Source: Acanthaster planci (taxonomy: Eukaryota; Echinodermata; Asteroidea; Valvatida; Acanthasteridae). Taken from it: 64,000 nucleotides of DNA. The position numbers and the translations under genes are program-made. This document shows, in pieces, positions 62,701 to 64,000 of this stretch. The stretch is taken from contig NW_019091460.1 of the NCBI RefSeq assembly GCF_001949145.1, positions 98,780-162,779 of the forward strand, given 5' to 3'. Under the pieces are notes generated by a model that saw nothing but the letters and a program-made list of their open reading frames with translations, searched no databases and was not told where the DNA came from. The number at the start of each line of letters is the position of its first letter. Position 1 is the stretch's first letter.

Positions 62701-63644
62701 AGTGGACCAGGACCACATAATCTTGACAGGGTGCCAGACCAAGATGGCTACCTCATCATCAATGGGGATGGAGCAGTAATGGCTGTAAGTTTTAATAGTA
62801 TACAAGGTAGTGACGAGATGATAAGTTTAAGATATTTGACATGGTGGTGTCTGCAATTGATTTGCCTAAAGTTACCTGACGTACATGTATTGTAATATAT
62901 TGCCCATCTCTGTACATGTAATCCTTTCCCTCATACCGAGGTTCACTGTATTTTATGCAAGCTACATAATTGTCAGCATTTTTATGCTCCATTGATACCA
63001 TTGATAAAAACTCACCTTTAACAGTGACAAAACCTCACCCATAAATTTCTTAAGCATTTTCACTAATAACATTCTTGAATCCACCAAATTTCATAAAGTG
63101 CATTATGGCAATGCAATTTTCAAGAAGCACCAAGTTCCATGTAAAATAATATTGGCCTCATGCACCTGTTTCAATTCCACCAAACACTCTGAAAACTTGA
63201 AAAGTGACCCACCGTTCGGAAGTACATAGGTGATTGTAATGCTTGACAATTCCTCTCCCCTGCACTTACATAATTTTCATACTTCAAAGTGATCCATAGC
63301 CCAATTTTTTTCAGCAAAAGCTTTGGAAGTCGGGGGTAGTTGCATATAAAGTTGTGGAATATGCATTGTTCATGGACATTCAGTTGTTGTTTTCCAGATA
63401 CTAGCTAAAAAGCCTTCGACTTGGTTTTGAAATGGTGGGTCCCAGATACGATTTTATTAGGATTCAAGGTAGTGTTAATGATAAAATTTTCTTAAGTGAA
63501 TTTCGGAATTAATTGATTTTTTGCAGTCTTCAGGTGATTTGGAGAATGATGAGAGATTAGCTGGAATCCTGATGAATATGGTTCGTCTAGCAAGCAGAAT
63601 CAAAATTAATCCAGACAAACCAGAGACTTTCAAGAGACTGTCAG
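62701..63644 (+). CDS. LAMTOR4: Ragulator subunit LAMTOR4, two internal exons (partial)
   Basis: Roadblock-fold subunit of the lysosomal Ragulator complex, which anchors Rag GTPases for mTORC1 activation. Exon 62701-62784 encodes NLDRVPDQDGYLIINGDGAV then MA. Exon 63527-63644 encodes SSGDLENDERLAGILMNMV and ends FKRLS with a GTATGA donor. The human protein has the same order: ERIPDQLGYLVL, then SSGDLENDE, then FKRLSVVFGEHTLLV. The remainder, with the final beta strands, lies beyond the window. The first exon must supply the ATG in phase 0; a possible one-codon exon, ATG followed by GTAACT at 61032-61037, fits the phase but is weak. Confidence 0.9.
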
Positions 63645-64000
63645 GTATGACGTTATTTCACTGAGCAGTTTTATTTGTGAAACTCTTCAGTACATGTGCA
63701 GTTTTAGTACCATTATCATCCACTACTTCTCCCCTCTTACCTTCCTTTTTGTGCATTTTCTTTCTCTCATTGCATGTTTTATCCTTGTGTAGGGTTAGAG
63801 AGACATGCCCCATTGGCGATGGCAGTTTCTTGTACTTTTGTTTTATTCTCCTTGGCAGTCCCACACTGCACATAGCTCTGCTTGTGATCATGTGATTGTG
63901 TCTCTTCCTTTTATACAGTTCATATTTTTATATCATTAATTTCACCAGTATTATGTCATTATCATTCATGCCAAAGAAAGTATTGTATGTGAAAAGTATC
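63645..64000. other. LAMTOR4 intron, cut by the window end
   Basis: The sequence after the GTATGA donor at 63645 shows no further LAMTOR4 coding sequence; the next exon is expected outside the window. Confidence 0.6.

Noticed and set aside
1-64000. CRISPR array, prokaryotic operon or phage
   Set aside because: Introns, splice signals and gene content are those of an animal; no regularly spaced repeats were found.

Overview
The window is eukaryotic nuclear DNA from an intron-rich, AT-rich animal genome. Exons are short, splice sites follow GT-AG, most genes run over several kilobases, and introns and spacers carry transposon debris. The genes are single-copy metazoan housekeeping genes plus a class C GPCR. 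The gene content, the very frequent TACATGTA/ACATGTAC palindromes and the many short inverted-repeat elements suggest a marine invertebrate, perhaps an echinoderm or another non-vertebrate deuterostome. That placement is an inference from general appearance, not a proof.

Layout. (1) 152-11438 (+): the C-terminal four fifths of tripeptidyl peptidase II (TPP2), 20 exons; the 5' part lies outside the window. (2) 14599-26513 (+): a transcription factor Dp gene (TFDP family, E2F partner), 10 exons. (3) 30644-35443 (-): DNAJC3/P58IPK, an ER-lumenal TPR plus J-domain co-chaperone, complete in 11 exons (493 aa). (4) 36632-41178 (+): an unnamed 429-aa lysine-rich leucine-rich-repeat protein in 10 exons. 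(5) 43499-45064 (-): a 521-aa protein with two BTB/POZ domains whose whole coding region is one exon. (6) 51362-59312 (-): a complete 16-exon, 1090-aa metabotropic-glutamate-receptor-like class C GPCR with a coiled-coil tail and a C-terminal PDZ-ligand-like end. (7) 62701-63644 (+): two internal exons of LAMTOR4, a Ragulator subunit; the ends were not found or lie outside.

The genes do not form a pathway. Three of them (TPP2, TFDP, DNAJC3) sit close together here, and their human counterparts all lie on 13q32-q34, so the segment looks like conserved ancestral linkage. Exon models were built by hand from homology remembered for these families plus GT/AG and phase agreement. All complete models close in frame.

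Accessory DNA. Between and inside the genes are: a 222-bp TTAA-flanked inverted-repeat element carrying a piece of LINE reverse transcriptase; a 476-bp solo-LTR-like insertion; a tRNA-related SINE with an exact 16-bp target duplication; three further inverted-repeat (MITE/foldback) elements and a 70-bp hairpin; a frameshifted LINE relic; and a C-rich minisatellite that breaks the assembly (29 N). No bacterial features, CRISPR arrays, rRNA genes or functional tRNA genes were seen.
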